From assembly GCF_041435335.1 (NCBI RefSeq), contig NZ_CP108430.1, forward strand, positions 8,590,001 to 8,654,000: a stretch of DNA of 64,000 nucleotides, read 5' to 3'. Positions 43,148 to 52,396 of the stretch are shown piece by piece; the stretch's first letter is position 1; each line of letters starts with the position of its first letter. The DNA comes from Streptomyces sp. NBC_01283 (GTDB taxonomy: Bacteria > Actinomycetota > Actinomycetes > Streptomycetales > Streptomycetaceae). The notes below the pieces were generated by a model. That model made no database searches, had not been told where the DNA came from, and saw only the letters and a list, made by a program, of their open reading frames with translations. Both the position numbers and the translations under genes were made by a program.

Positions 43148-46100
43148 ATGGCCGCATACGAGGCGTCGCGGACGCCGTCCCCCCAGCCGCAGCCCACTCC
43201 CGCGCCGCTGACGTCGGCCTGGCTGAAGGCCCACTTCGGCCCCCTGCCCTTCCCGGCCCGCATGAGCGCCCTCGCCTGCTACGCCCGTGCGCTCACCGAG
43301 GACGCGTACGGCACACTCCGTGCGGCTCTCGCCGTCGGCACCCCTGACGATCGGCACATCGGCCTCTTCCTGGCCGTTGCCCGGCGCGACCTGACCGCCA
43401 TCGCCGAAGCCCTCGCCGATCCCCTCCTGCGCCGCCGCGCCCTCTCGGCCGCCATCCGGCTACCCGTGCCGGAAGCAGCCCTGGAACAGCTCGCGTTGAG
43501 CGACATCGGGGCGGCACGGCACGAGACCTACCGCGTCCTGCGCCTGAGTCGGCGGCACACCCTCGCCGCACGTCTGTTGCCCGAGGTCCACGAACGGTTC
43601 GGCGCACGGGACTGCCGCCCGGCTTCTGCCCGCATGCCCCGCCGAGACGGTCGGCGCATGGCTCCTCCGCCTCGATCCGCCCGTGGGCGTCCTGAGCGCG
43701 CTGACCCGCACCGCGCCGCTCGCCGTGGCCCAACTTCTCGTCACCCGCGGAGAGAGGCGTGCAGCCCGCGACCGCTCGCGTTTCACGGGCCGCGACCGTG
43801 CGCTCGCCAGCGCGGCCGCCGAACAAGACCCGGAAGCAGGGCTGCTGCTCCTGGCGCGGGCCCCGGATCTCCTGACCCCGCAAGCGGCCCGCACGCTGCT
43901 GCGTCGTCCGGCCGCGGTCCTCGAAACCCTGCGCGCGGCCCGACCCGGCCCCGATGGATCTCCTCGCGAACTACGGATCTGCGTGGGGGTGTTGCCGCCC
44001 GCCACAAGGCGGTCCCTGCGCGCACTCCCGCCCGCGGACTTGGTGGAGCTCGCCCGCCGATGCCCCGTGACGCAGCCACGCCACCGAGGGCCGGGGCGGC
44101 ACGACATAGAACCCGACGGCCTCCTGGCGCTGCTGCCCGCACCGGAACGCCGTCTCCTCGTCGAAGAACGCACCGCCCGACCCCGCTCGGTGCGGAGCCT
44201 GCCCACGGCCGCACTCACGGCCCTGGAGCCGGCCGACAGGGCGGCGCTCGTCATGCCCTGGGTGGAGCGCTTCGCACGTCACGAATGGACACTGAGCCGC
44301 CTTGCCGTCGGGCTCCCGCTCGCCCTGGGCGAGCCGGTGCTGCGCGACATGGCCGGGCAACACCGCATCCACCAGCGCCAGATGGGGTGGCCCGCGCTGC
44401 TCGCCTGCGCGGAACTCGAAGGCGACCCGGCCGAGTTCGCCAGGATCGCGGGAGACTGCGAGCGGGCCTGGCACGACCAGGAGGAGGTACGCAGGGCCGC
44501 CCTCCAACAGCTCGCGGGGGCGCCCCCGCGTCTTCTCGCGGCGCTGCCCGACCGGGTCCTGCGCGACGCGGCACTGACCACCGTCCAGTCCCGCGACTCG
44601 ACCAGCCACACCCTGGCCGCAGTGGAAAAGCTGCTCCGCCGTGCCGCGGAGAGCGCCGCGGCGACCGGCAGGCTGGACCGTGCGGCCTACACGACGGACC
44701 TGCTCTGCCACGTCGTGTCCGACCCGCGCTCCCGCACGACAGTCACGCCGCTGCGCATCGGCGAGGAGGCGGCACGTGCCGTCTGGTCCGCCGCGTCGTC
44801 GCCGGGCACACCGGCGCACCCCCATCTCCACACCGCCCTCGCGGAACTCCTCGCGCCGTACCTCACCGCGTTGCCGGACCTCGACGCCCTGGTGCGAGCC
44901 ACGGCATGGGAGTCCGACGATCCGGAGATCGCCGCCCGCGCCGCAGCCGCCTGGGCGGGTCCCGCGGAACTGCGGGAGCGACGCAGCGCCGAACTGATCA
45001 GCCATGACGCATCGTTCGCGTTGGTGCCGGTCATCCTGCGCACCATCGTCACCCGGCGTACCGACCTGCTTGACCCGGTGCTGCTCGCCGCCAGGGAAGG
45101 GCTCAGCGGCCGGGCACGCCCCCGAGCCGTCGCCTGGGCCGCAGGGCTGCACAGCGGCATCACCGGCCGCTGGCTGCCCGAACAACGCCATGCGTGGAAC
45201 GAACACCACGCGCGCGTGGCAGCGGACGAGCTGGCTCCCCTGCGTACCCGCGCCGATGCGGCAGCGCGGGTACGCGAACCCGCGCTGCTGACCAGGCTCG
45301 CGGAATCAGCGCCACAGCCCGTCGCCGCGGCGGCACTTGGCGCACTGGGCGACGTCCTCGGTGCGGCTCACGACGGCCTGCCGCCCGCCACCGAGCCACT
45401 CCTGGCCGCCCTGCTGCGGCACGCCGCGACGAGCGGCGTCCGGGGAAGGGCCGCCATGTCATCCGTCCGCCGACTCCTGGAGGCGGTGCCGGACCGGGAG
45501 GCATGCGCCCTGCTCGCGCCCGTGGCCTGTGCGGCGGATGCGCCCGTCGGCTCCCGCAAGGAAGCCGTCCGAGCCCTGGGCGTGCTCAGCGGCGCCGCGG
45601 CCTTCGACGCCCTGGTGGCTGCCTGGGACACGCCGCGGCAACACCGCGACGTACGCGCCGTCGTCGCGCGCCACCTCCTTGCCGCGATCGACCGTCCCGC
45701 CATCGCGGACCGGCTGGCTCGGGCGGCGGACGAACCCGCCGTACGGGAAGCGGTGGTCCACGCGCGCGTGGAGCCCGTGAGCGAATCCGCGCGGGAGGCC
45801 TACGCGGACTTCCTGGCCCGGCTGGTGAGGGACGGCGACGAAGAGACCGTGGTCGCCGCGTGCCGCGCCCTGCCCGCCTGGTTCACACCGGAATCAGCCG
45901 ACGCCATGCGGGCCGTCGCCGATGTCGCGACGGACCCCGGGCGCCGTCGACGGGCGTGGGAGGCGGCCGCACAGCAGCTGGCCTGGTTCCCCCTCGGGCC
46001 GGTCGGAGGCCCCATCCTGAAGGACGTCATCCGGCGGCTTCAGGAACTCGCCGTCACGCCGGATCCGCGGGCGCGCGCTGACGGGCTCCGTCGGCTCTCC

Positions 46101-46565
46101 GGCGTCGCTGAGGCCATCCGCGTCCGTCAGGGCTCCGCCCGGACGCTCCTCATCGCCGACGCCCTGGCCCTGTCGCTGCACGCGGTGGGCCTGTACGCCG
46201 ACGCGGCGGCCCTGACATGGGACACGTCGTTGGCTGCCGTGCGCCACGGCGTACATCATGCGGCGCGCTGGGAGCGGCTGTTGGATCTCATCGAGGAACG
46301 CCCCGAACGGCTGCCCCTGGGGAGCGGATTCCATCTCGATGCCCCGACGCCACGTGCGCGTGGCGCCCTGCTCGCGGCCGCTCGTCTGCTGCGCGAGCGG
46401 GGGACCCCGGCGGCCGGAGTGATGGCGCTCGCGCTGGTGCGTGTCGGTGGCCGGGCCACGTGCTGGGACGAGACCTGGCGCGACGAGCTGGCGGCACTGC
46501 GTGATCACCCGGACCACGACACGGCGATCGCCGCGTTCCTCCTCGCCTCCGAGCAGCATCCATGA
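43148..46565 (+). pseudogene. Large HEAT-repeat-like protein gene with one frameshift
   Basis: Coding potential runs through the whole interval but changes frame once. From ATG 43148 the frame gives about 155 plausible residues ('SAWLKAHFGPLPFPARMSAL...TLAARLLPEVHERFGAR'), then turns into arginine/proline-rich nonsense. The frame one base later continues with 'AARLLPACPAETVGAWLLRL' and on for over 950 residues to the stop at 46565. The combined product would be about 1,135 residues, entirely helical, with repeated alanine/leucine-rich helix pairs such as 'AAAALGALGDVL' and 'GSRKEAVRALGVLSGAAAFDALVAAW'. It has no membrane segment or known catalytic motif. The break near 43605-43615 is a single-base change and could be a real mutation or sequencing error. 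The function of the family is unknown. Confidence 0.65.
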
Positions 46566-46603
46566 CGTGACCCTGGACCAGAGGGCCAGGGCCGCCAGGG
46601 GTG

Positions 46604-47491
46604 TCAGGAGGGGCGTACGGCCATCTTGTCGAGCGCGTCCAGGAGCCAGGGGAGTTCGGGGCCGCGGCCCACCGGCAGCACCTCGCCCGGCTCTTCGTCG
46701 AGAAGCACGAACGCGATGTCGTCGGTCCTGGCGACCATGGACCAGCCAGGGCCGTCGGCACGAAGGATGCGTGCCTCCCCCGAGGCGAAAGAGGACCGCA
46801 CGCGGCCAAGAGGCGGAGGGGTGCTCACATACGCCCGCGCTTCCGCCAGCACGCGCCGTACGCCCGTGAGGGGAGCCTGAGCGGCTTCAGCGTCGCCGTC
46901 GGCATCGGCACCGGCCTTGGAGGCGTCGCCGTTCTCCGGGCCGGTGTCCTCGCTCTCCTGCGCCGCGTCCGCCCCGGCACTGTCGGCCAAGAAGTCGGCG
47001 TCGTCGATCTGCTCGCGCCACGCCGCCCACTGGAGCGCGATCTCGTCGGCGCCGAGCCGACGCTGAGCAGGGCCCCAGGTGTCGGACTGAGGAGGTGAGA
47101 GCGGCTTTTCATCCGCTTCCTCGGGCTCGGGATCGTGCGGCGCGGGCACGTTGGGCGCCGCGACGGCTACCGCGAGCGGCCAGCCGGGCAGGGCGGCGAC
47201 CACCGTACGCTCGTCGGGCGACAGGTCGTACTCCATGCCGCAGTCCCAGGAGGCGATGGCGACGGCGACCAGCGACACGTCGTCGACGACGACGGTCCAC
47301 CGGGCGCCCTCACCGTCCTGACCGAGCACCAGGCCGTACCCGTCGGCGAGTGGCGAGAGCCCCAGGGCCGCGCACGCCTCCGGATAGTCGTCACCGAGCA
47401 CACTCGGGAACTTCGCGGGTGTCAGCAGCACCGCGGTCAGCACGTACAGCGCGTCGTCCTCGGCGGCGACTGCGTCGTCCGTTCCGGCCAT
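46604..47491 (-). CDS. Hypothetical protein with acidic linker
   Basis: It starts at ATG 47491, giving 295 residues, soluble. The N-terminal domain of about 110 residues ('ALYVLTAVLLTPAKFPSVLGDDYPEACAALG', 'WTVVVDDVSLVAVAIASWDCGMEYDLS') is followed by a long acidic, low-complexity linker. The C-terminal domain reads 'VRSSFASGEARILRADGPGWSMVARTDDIAFVLLDEEPGEVLPVG'. I do not recognise the family. It is convergent with the HEAT-like gene, 38 bp between stop codons. Confidence 0.75.
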   Translation of the reverse strand: MAGTDDAVAAEDDALYVLTAVLLTPAKFPSVLGDDYPEACAALGLSPLADGYGLVLGQDGEGARWTVVVDDVSLVAVAIASWDCGMEYDLSPDERTVVAALPGWPLAVAVAAPNVPAPHDPEPEEADEKPLSPPQSDTWGPAQRRLGADEIALQWAAWREQIDDADFLADSAGADAAQESEDTGPENGDASKAGADADGDAEAAQAPLTGVRRVLAEARAYVSTPPPLGRVRSSFASGEARILRADGPGWSMVARTDDIAFVLLDEEPGEVLPVGRGPELPWLLDALDKMAVRPS

Positions 47492-47635
47492 GCCAGCCTC
47501 CCCATCGCTTCATCCGTCGGCGCACCCTAACCACAGGTCCGCTTGATCGTCGAGGGGTGTGTGACCAGGAAGAGCGCTTGTGCGCACCGGGAAACTCGCT
47601 CGTAGGCCCCGTAGCGGACGCCTACGCTGGCTGTC

Positions 47636-48058
47636 ATGCCCAGAGCGAGTTCGCACTTCGTATGCCTGCCGTGCCGCGCTTCTTTCAAGAAGTCGGCCGA
47701 CCACGGCCACGCGCGTGCCGACATCTGCCCGCAGTGCGGAGGCCAGTTGTTCGACGCGGGCTCAGCGCTCGCCGTGCCCAAGCGCCGCGACAAGGCGGCC
47801 TGGCGCGCCTTGAGCGCGGTCCTGCTGTCGGGACTCCGCTTCCGGCAGGGCTGCTGCGGCGACGGCCCCGGCTACCGCCCACGCACCCTGCGCGAGGTCC
47901 GGGACCGCCTCGCACACGCGGCCGATGAAGGCAGCCCCGTCCACGAGGCGCTGATCTGCCCCGATCCCACGCACACGGACGTCAGGCGGCAGGCAGGCCG
48001 AGGAGCGTACGCGCCACGTCGTTCGGCGTCTCGTCGCGCTCCCGGGCGAGGGCGATGA
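47636..48058 (+). CDS. Small zinc-ribbon protein
   Basis: It starts at ATG 47636, 140 residues. Two CxxC knuckles, 'CLPCRASFKK' and 'CPQCGGQLFDAG', form a zinc ribbon in the first 45 residues. A basic region 'VPKRRDKAAWRALSAVLLSGLRF' follows and then an arginine-rich tail. The function is unknown; the ribbon suggests nucleic-acid or protein binding. The last 77 bases overlap the convergent gene at 47982-48260. The low-complexity basic C-terminus that the overlap encodes may have been acquired by loss of an earlier stop. Confidence 0.7.
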   Translation: MPRASSHFVCLPCRASFKKSADHGHARADICPQCGGQLFDAGSALAVPKRRDKAAWRALSAVLLSGLRFRQGCCGDGPGYRPRTLREVRDRLAHAADEGSPVHEALICPDPTHTDVRRQAGRGAYAPRRSASRRAPGRGR

Positions 48059-48260
48059 CGGCTCGGCAGGCGAGTTCGCTGACACCGAAGGACAGGGCCT
48101 CCGGCGACACCCAGCCCGTGGCCTGGTCCATGCGGTCCTGGTCGTCCTCGGCGCACGCGGCCACGTAGACGGCAGCCGCCTCGAAGAGGTTGTGCGGGCG
48201 CTCCGCCTTGCTGCGAACCGCTTCGTCCGTGCGCCACAGCTTGCTGAGTTTGCCGAACAT
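47982..48260 (-). CDS. Small conserved hypothetical helical protein
   Basis: ATG 48260 is chosen over GTG 48269 because GGGGGAAGG sits eight bases before the ATG but touches the GTG. The 92-residue product (MFGKLSKLWRTDEAVRSKAE...) is mostly helical and acidic in the middle, with 'NLFEAAAVYVAACAEDDQDRMDQATGWVSPEALSFGVSELACRAVIALARE'. Its family function is unknown to me. It is tail-to-tail and overlaps the zinc-ribbon gene. Confidence 0.75.
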   Translation of the reverse strand: MFGKLSKLWRTDEAVRSKAERPHNLFEAAAVYVAACAEDDQDRMDQATGWVSPEALSFGVSELACRAVIALARERDETPNDVARTLLGLPAA

Positions 48261-48361
48261 GTGGGCCACCTTCCCCCGGGTTGCGGTTGCCGCTGATGAC
48301 CACTCACTTGCCGTACTCCAACGTAGGGTTGTAGCTCCGGCGACAGAAGGGGGGCCGTGCG

Positions 48362-49267
48362 GTGAAGCGCTATGACCGGCTCAAGCAAATTCGGCGTCTC
48401 AACCCCGAGAGGGACGCCCTCACGATCTACCGGCTCACCGCGACGTACGAGTTCCCCTGGGATTTCACCCGCGCACTCGAGCTCGCGCTCTACCGCACCT
48501 ACGCCGTGCCCAGCATCGGCCGACTCCTCGCCGAGACGGCGGAACTGACGGACCGTACGCAGAAGCGGTACGACGACACGGCCCTGCTCCTGGACACCGT
48601 CGTGGAGCACGGCTTCGGAACGGACGAGGGTCGTACCGCGATCCGCCGCATCAACCAGATGCACCGGAGCTACGACATCAGCAACGACGACATGCGCTAC
48701 GTGTTGTGCACGTTCGTGGTGATGCCCAAGCGCTGGATCGACGCCTACGGATGGCGCAAGCTCTCACGCCACGAGACGACCGCGGCCGCCGTCTACTACC
48801 GCACGTTGGGGCGGCACATGGGGATCCAGGACATCCCGGACTCCTACGAAGCCTTCGAGAAGTGTCTCGATGCCTACGAAGAGGCCTACTTCGCGTGGGA
48901 CGAGGGCGCGCGACAGGTCTCCGACTCGACCCTCGACCTCATGGCCTCCTGGTACCCGCGCCCGCTGGCGCCCTTGTTGCGTGCCTCGACCCTCGCCCTG
49001 CTCGACGAGCCCCTCCTGCGGGCCTTCCGCTACGAACCGCCGAGCCCCGTCACTCGCACGCTGGTCAGGCGAGCGGTGCGGTTGCGCGGCCGTGCCGTGC
49101 GTCTGATGCCGCCCCGTGACGCACCGCATTACGCCCGGCAGAATTGGGAGATCAAGGGCTACCCGAAGGGGTACCGGGTCGGCGAGCTCGGCACCTTCCC
49201 GGTGCCCGGCGTTCGTGGCTGCCCGGTGGCGCACACGGGTGAAGCGGAGGCCACCTCAGCGGAGTGA
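48362..49267 (+). CDS. Oxygenase MpaB-family protein (DUF2236-like)
   Basis: It starts at GTG 48362, 301 residues, no signal peptide. The sequence follows the mpaB/latex-clearing-protein family. 'YEFPWDFTRALELALYRTYAVPSIGRLLAETAELTDRTQKRYDDT' is followed by 'INQMHRSYDISNDDMRYVLCTFVVMPKRWIDAYGWRKLSRHETTAAAVYYRTLGRHMGI'. The histidine in NQMHRSY and the YRTLGRHMGI segment are characteristic. Family members bind haem b or participate in oxygenase chemistry; the substrate is unknown. The 3' end overlaps the convergent PadR gene by 12 bases. Confidence 0.85.
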   Translation: MKRYDRLKQIRRLNPERDALTIYRLTATYEFPWDFTRALELALYRTYAVPSIGRLLAETAELTDRTQKRYDDTALLLDTVVEHGFGTDEGRTAIRRINQMHRSYDISNDDMRYVLCTFVVMPKRWIDAYGWRKLSRHETTAAAVYYRTLGRHMGIQDIPDSYEAFEKCLDAYEEAYFAWDEGARQVSDSTLDLMASWYPRPLAPLLRASTLALLDEPLLRAFRYEPPSPVTRTLVRRAVRLRGRAVRLMPPRDAPHYARQNWEIKGYPKGYRVGELGTFPVPGVRGCPVAHTGEAEATSAE

Positions 49268-49786
49268 GCTCAGCGTCGTCCGTAGCCAGGCGAGTTCCGC
49301 ACGGCTCGTCGCGCGGGCGATGGTGAGGATGCCGCGGCGGAACGGGTCGTCCAGATCCTCGGCGCGCAGCGGGTGCTCGCCGTCGTAGAAGAAGCTGGCC
49401 GGCTCATCGAGGAAGGCCAGGCGGCGTTCGAGGACCGCCGCCTGGGCCGCCTTGTCGTCGACGTGGCGGAGAAAGGCGAGGACCGTGAACCAGCGGTTCT
49501 CGTCGGTGATGTCGGTCCGCTGCGGCTCCGTGAGCCTGCGGCGCAGCTCGCTCCTGCCCTCGTCGGTGAGGTTCAGGACATGGCGCGGGGCCGCCACGGC
49601 GCCGGGCTGTGTCTCACGGGCCAGCAGGTCGGCCTTCTCCAGCCGTTTGATGGCGGGGTACAGCGTGCTCTCCGCGACCGGGCGTACGTGCCCGGTCAGT
49701 GCGGTGATGCGCTTGCGCAGCTCATAGCCGTGCAGGGGCGCGTCGTAGAGGAATCCGAGGATGGCCAATTCGAGCATGCCGTGCAT
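49256..49786 (-). CDS. PadR-family transcriptional regulator
   Basis: The start is ATG 49786 or ATG 49777 (MHGMLELAILGFLYDAPLHG); 176 residues with the first. The winged helix is classical: 'MLELAILGFLYDAPLHGYELRKRI', 'STLYPAIKRLEKADLLAR', 'RHVLNLTDEGRSELRRRL'. A helical C-terminal dimerisation part follows. PadR proteins usually repress divergent genes. A perfect dyad between this gene and the hydrolase gene fits that scheme. Confidence 0.9.
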   Translation of the reverse strand: MHGMLELAILGFLYDAPLHGYELRKRITALTGHVRPVAESTLYPAIKRLEKADLLARETQPGAVAAPRHVLNLTDEGRSELRRRLTEPQRTDITDENRWFTVLAFLRHVDDKAAQAAVLERRLAFLDEPASFFYDGEHPLRAEDLDDPFRRGILTIARATSRAELAWLRTTLSSLR

Positions 49787-49818
49787 TCTGCCGTACCGAC
49801 GCTGTACCTCATCCTCGC

Positions 49819-49840
49819 AATACATCGGTGTCGATGTATT
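49819..49840. promoter_or_regulatory. PadR-type operator dyad
   Basis: AATACATCG-N4-CGATGTATT is a perfect 9-bp inverted repeat. It contains ATACAT...ATGTAT, close to the known PadR pattern ATGT-N8-10-ACAT read from either side. It lies 33 bp from the padR start and 40 bp from the hydrolase start, where it would cover both promoters. Confidence 0.65.
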
Positions 49841-49879
49841 CTCCTTGGCGGGCAAGCGTGGACGAGTGAGGGAGTGGCG

Positions 49880-50635
49880 ATGCGACAGGCACGGTTCGAC
49901 GCGCAGGGCAGCTGTGTCCGCTGGACGGAGAGCGAGGGATCCGACCCGGCCCGGGTGTACGTGCACGGGCTCGGCGCGGCGTCGACGGTCTATCACGCGC
50001 ATATCGCGGCCCGGCCCGAGCTGGCCGGCCGCCGGTCGCTCTTCGTCGACCTGCCGGGCCACGGCATCAGCGACCGCCCGGCAGACTTCGGCTACTCCTT
50101 GGAGGAACACGCGGACGCCCTTGCTGCGGCGCTGGACGAGGCCGGGGTGACCGGAGCGGAGATCGTCGCCCACAGCATGGGCGGCTCCGTCGCCATCGTG
50201 CTCGCGCACCGCCGCGGCGACCTGGTGTCACGGCTCGTCCTCACCGAGGCCAACCTCGACCCCAACCCGGCCGTGACAGCGGGCAGCAGTGGCATCGCGG
50301 CCTACGAAGAGGAGGACTTCGTGGCGACCGGCCACGCGCGCGTGCTCGACAAGGTCGGCCCTCTGTGGGCGGCGACCATGCGGCTCGCCGACCCCTGCGC
50401 CCTGCACCGCAGCGCAAGGGGACTGGTGAGAGGAACGATGCCCACGATGCGCGCGATGCTCATGGAGCTGCATGTGGAGCGTGTCTTCCTGCAGGGCGCA
50501 CGGAGCGGCGAACTCATGGGTGCAGAAGAGCTGGTGGCATCCGGGGTGCGGGTGGTGACCGTGCCCAAGGCGGGGCATAACGTCATGTTCGACAACCCGA
50601 AGGCGTTCGCCGCCGCCGTCGCCGGACGCCGGTGA
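49880..50635 (+). CDS. Alpha/beta hydrolase
   Basis: It starts at ATG 49880 behind GAGGGAG; 251 residues, cytoplasmic. The oxyanion segment 'VYVHGLGAAS' is followed by 'LFVDLPGHGISDRP', the nucleophile elbow 'IVAHSMGGSVAIVLAH' and the catalytic His in 'VPKAGHNVMFDNPKAFAAAV'. This is the compact esterase/lactonase type; substrate unknown. Its divergent PadR neighbour and the shared dyad suggest induction by a small aromatic or toxic compound. Confidence 0.9.
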   Translation: MRQARFDAQGSCVRWTESEGSDPARVYVHGLGAASTVYHAHIAARPELAGRRSLFVDLPGHGISDRPADFGYSLEEHADALAAALDEAGVTGAEIVAHSMGGSVAIVLAHRRGDLVSRLVLTEANLDPNPAVTAGSSGIAAYEEEDFVATGHARVLDKVGPLWAATMRLADPCALHRSARGLVRGTMPTMRAMLMELHVERVFLQGARSGELMGAEELVASGVRVVTVPKAGHNVMFDNPKAFAAAVAGRR

Positions 50636-50799
50636 TCCACCAAAGATGTTCACGGCCCGACACCCCGGTGGGGTCGCGTTCGATAACACCCTTCGATGAT
50701 GTCTCGGCACCTACGTCGATCGCCCGTCCGTGATGAGCCCGACCACGGAGAGAGAGGGCGCACCCACACATGCGGTGCTACCCGTCCCGCCGTCCCGGC

Positions 50800-51399
50800 C
50801 TAGTCCTTCCGTACCGCCAGAGCGAGGAACCGCGTGTCCTCGTCCACGTACGACGTCAGCTCCCAGCCCGCATCGGCGAGCAGCGGGCGGAGGGTCGCCT
50901 CGGCCCGCAGATCGTCCGGGGTGATCTGACGGCCCTGCCGCGCCGCGAGCGCCGCCCGGCCGATGGGGTGGAAGAGGGCGAGGAGCCCTCCGGGACGCAC
51001 GACGCGCCTCAACTCCCGCAGGTTCTGCGCCGGATCGGGCAGATGGGAGATCAAGCCCGCGCCGAAGACGGCGTCAAGCGAGGCGTCACGCACCGGGAGC
51101 CGGGTCACGTCCGCGAGCAGGAGCTGCCCCGCGCGGTCCCTGCCCGCCTGTGTGGCGGCCTCCAGCATGGCAGGCGTCAGGTCGAGCCCGAGGACGACTC
51201 CGGACGCTCCTACGGCCTCCCTGAGTGCGGGCAGCGCACGCCCGGTGCCGCACCCGGCGTCGAGGACTCGGCCCCCAGGGCGCAGGCCGAGTTCGGACGC
51301 GGCAGCCCGGTAGGCGGGCCCGTCATCGGGGAACCGGCTGTCCCAGTCGGCCGCTCGGGCGGAGAAGAAGTCACGGACACGCGTGTGGTCATCGCTCAT
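50800..51399 (-). CDS. SAM-dependent class I methyltransferase
   Basis: The start is ATG 51399 (MSDDHTRVRDFFSARAADWD), 199 residues. SAM-binding motif I is 'VLDAGCGTGRALPAL'. Further motifs are 'VLGLDLTPAMLEAA' (acidic loop), 'LLLADVTRLPVRDASLDAVFGAGLISHLPD' and 'LRELRRVVRPGGLLALFHP'. It belongs to the UbiE/COQ5-like group of small-molecule methyltransferases; the acceptor is unknown. Convergent with the hydrolase gene. Confidence 0.88.
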   Translation of the reverse strand: MSDDHTRVRDFFSARAADWDSRFPDDGPAYRAAASELGLRPGGRVLDAGCGTGRALPALREAVGASGVVLGLDLTPAMLEAATQAGRDRAGQLLLADVTRLPVRDASLDAVFGAGLISHLPDPAQNLRELRRVVRPGGLLALFHPIGRAALAARQGRQITPDDLRAEATLRPLLADAGWELTSYVDEDTRFLALAVRKD

Positions 51400-51550
51400 G
51401 TGGCCATGATTGCTCAACGACTCGCATGTGCGTCGGGGGCACATGTTCGGGCGTGACGCGATCGTTCAAGGCCCTCTCTCTGTCACATTCCAAAACCTTT
51501 CGAACTGCGCCCCCGTCGTGCGCCCCTGTCAGGACTAGCGTCCCGGAGCC

Positions 51551-52324
51551 ATGGGACACCTGGACCACGCCACCTTCGGCTGGCTGACCCCCGTGCTGTC
51601 GTACGCGATGGCCTGTATCGGCGCCGCCCTGGGGCTGCGCTGCACCGTCCGTGCGCTCGGTGCCACGGGCACCTCACGCCGCAACTGGCTCATCACCGCG
51701 GCCTCCGCCATCGGCACGGGCATCTGGACGATGCACTTCGTGGCCATGCTCGGCTTCGGCGTCACCGGCACCGGGATCCACTACAACGTGCCCCTGACGA
51801 TCCTGAGCCTCGTCGTCGCGATGGCCGTCGTCGGAGTCGGCGTCTTCGCCGTCGGCTACGGCCGCGCACGCGGGCGTGCGCTCGCGCTCGGCGGGCTCAC
51901 CACCGGGCTCGGCGTCGCGAGCATGCATTACCTGGGCATGGCCGCGCTGCGCCTGCACGGCGACGTGCACTACGACCCTCTGCTGGTGGGCCTCTCCGTG
52001 GTCATCGCCGTCGTCGCCGCGACCGCGGCCTTGTGGGCGGCGCTCAACATCAAGTCGCCTCTCGCCGTCGCCGTCGCGTCACTTGTCATGGGCGGTGCGG
52101 TCAGCAGCATGCACTACACCGGAATGCTGGCCGTGAGCGTGCGGGTCACTGAGTCGGGTGCGGCACTGCCCGGGGCGACGACCATGCAGTTCATCTTCCC
52201 CCTCGCGGTCGGCCTCGGCTCCTATCTCTTCCTGACCTCGGCGTTCGTCGCGCTCTCCCCGACCTCGGGGGAGCGTGCGGCATCCGTTGCGGCCCAGCGA
52301 CCGGTGGAGCGTGCCGCCGGATAG
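51551..52324 (+). CDS. MHYT-domain integral membrane sensor protein
   Basis: It starts at ATG 51551, 257 residues with seven hydrophobic segments. The three MHYT-type motifs are visible: 'IWTMHFVAMLGF', 'ASMHYLGMAAL' and 'SSMHYTGMLAV'. MHYT domains are proposed to bind copper and sense O2, CO or NO. No GGDEF, EAL or kinase domain is attached, as usual in Streptomyces. It precedes the conservon by 72 bp on the same strand but a shared transcript is uncertain. Confidence 0.92.
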   Translation: MGHLDHATFGWLTPVLSYAMACIGAALGLRCTVRALGATGTSRRNWLITAASAIGTGIWTMHFVAMLGFGVTGTGIHYNVPLTILSLVVAMAVVGVGVFAVGYGRARGRALALGGLTTGLGVASMHYLGMAALRLHGDVHYDPLLVGLSVVIAVVAATAALWAALNIKSPLAVAVASLVMGGAVSSMHYTGMLAVSVRVTESGAALPGATTMQFIFPLAVGLGSYLFLTSAFVALSPTSGERAASVAAQRPVERAAG

Positions 52325-52396
52325 CGGCGCACCGGTCACGTCCGGCCGAACACGGTCCGGTGGACACACCCCGAAATCTTTCCGAGCGAGGAGGCC

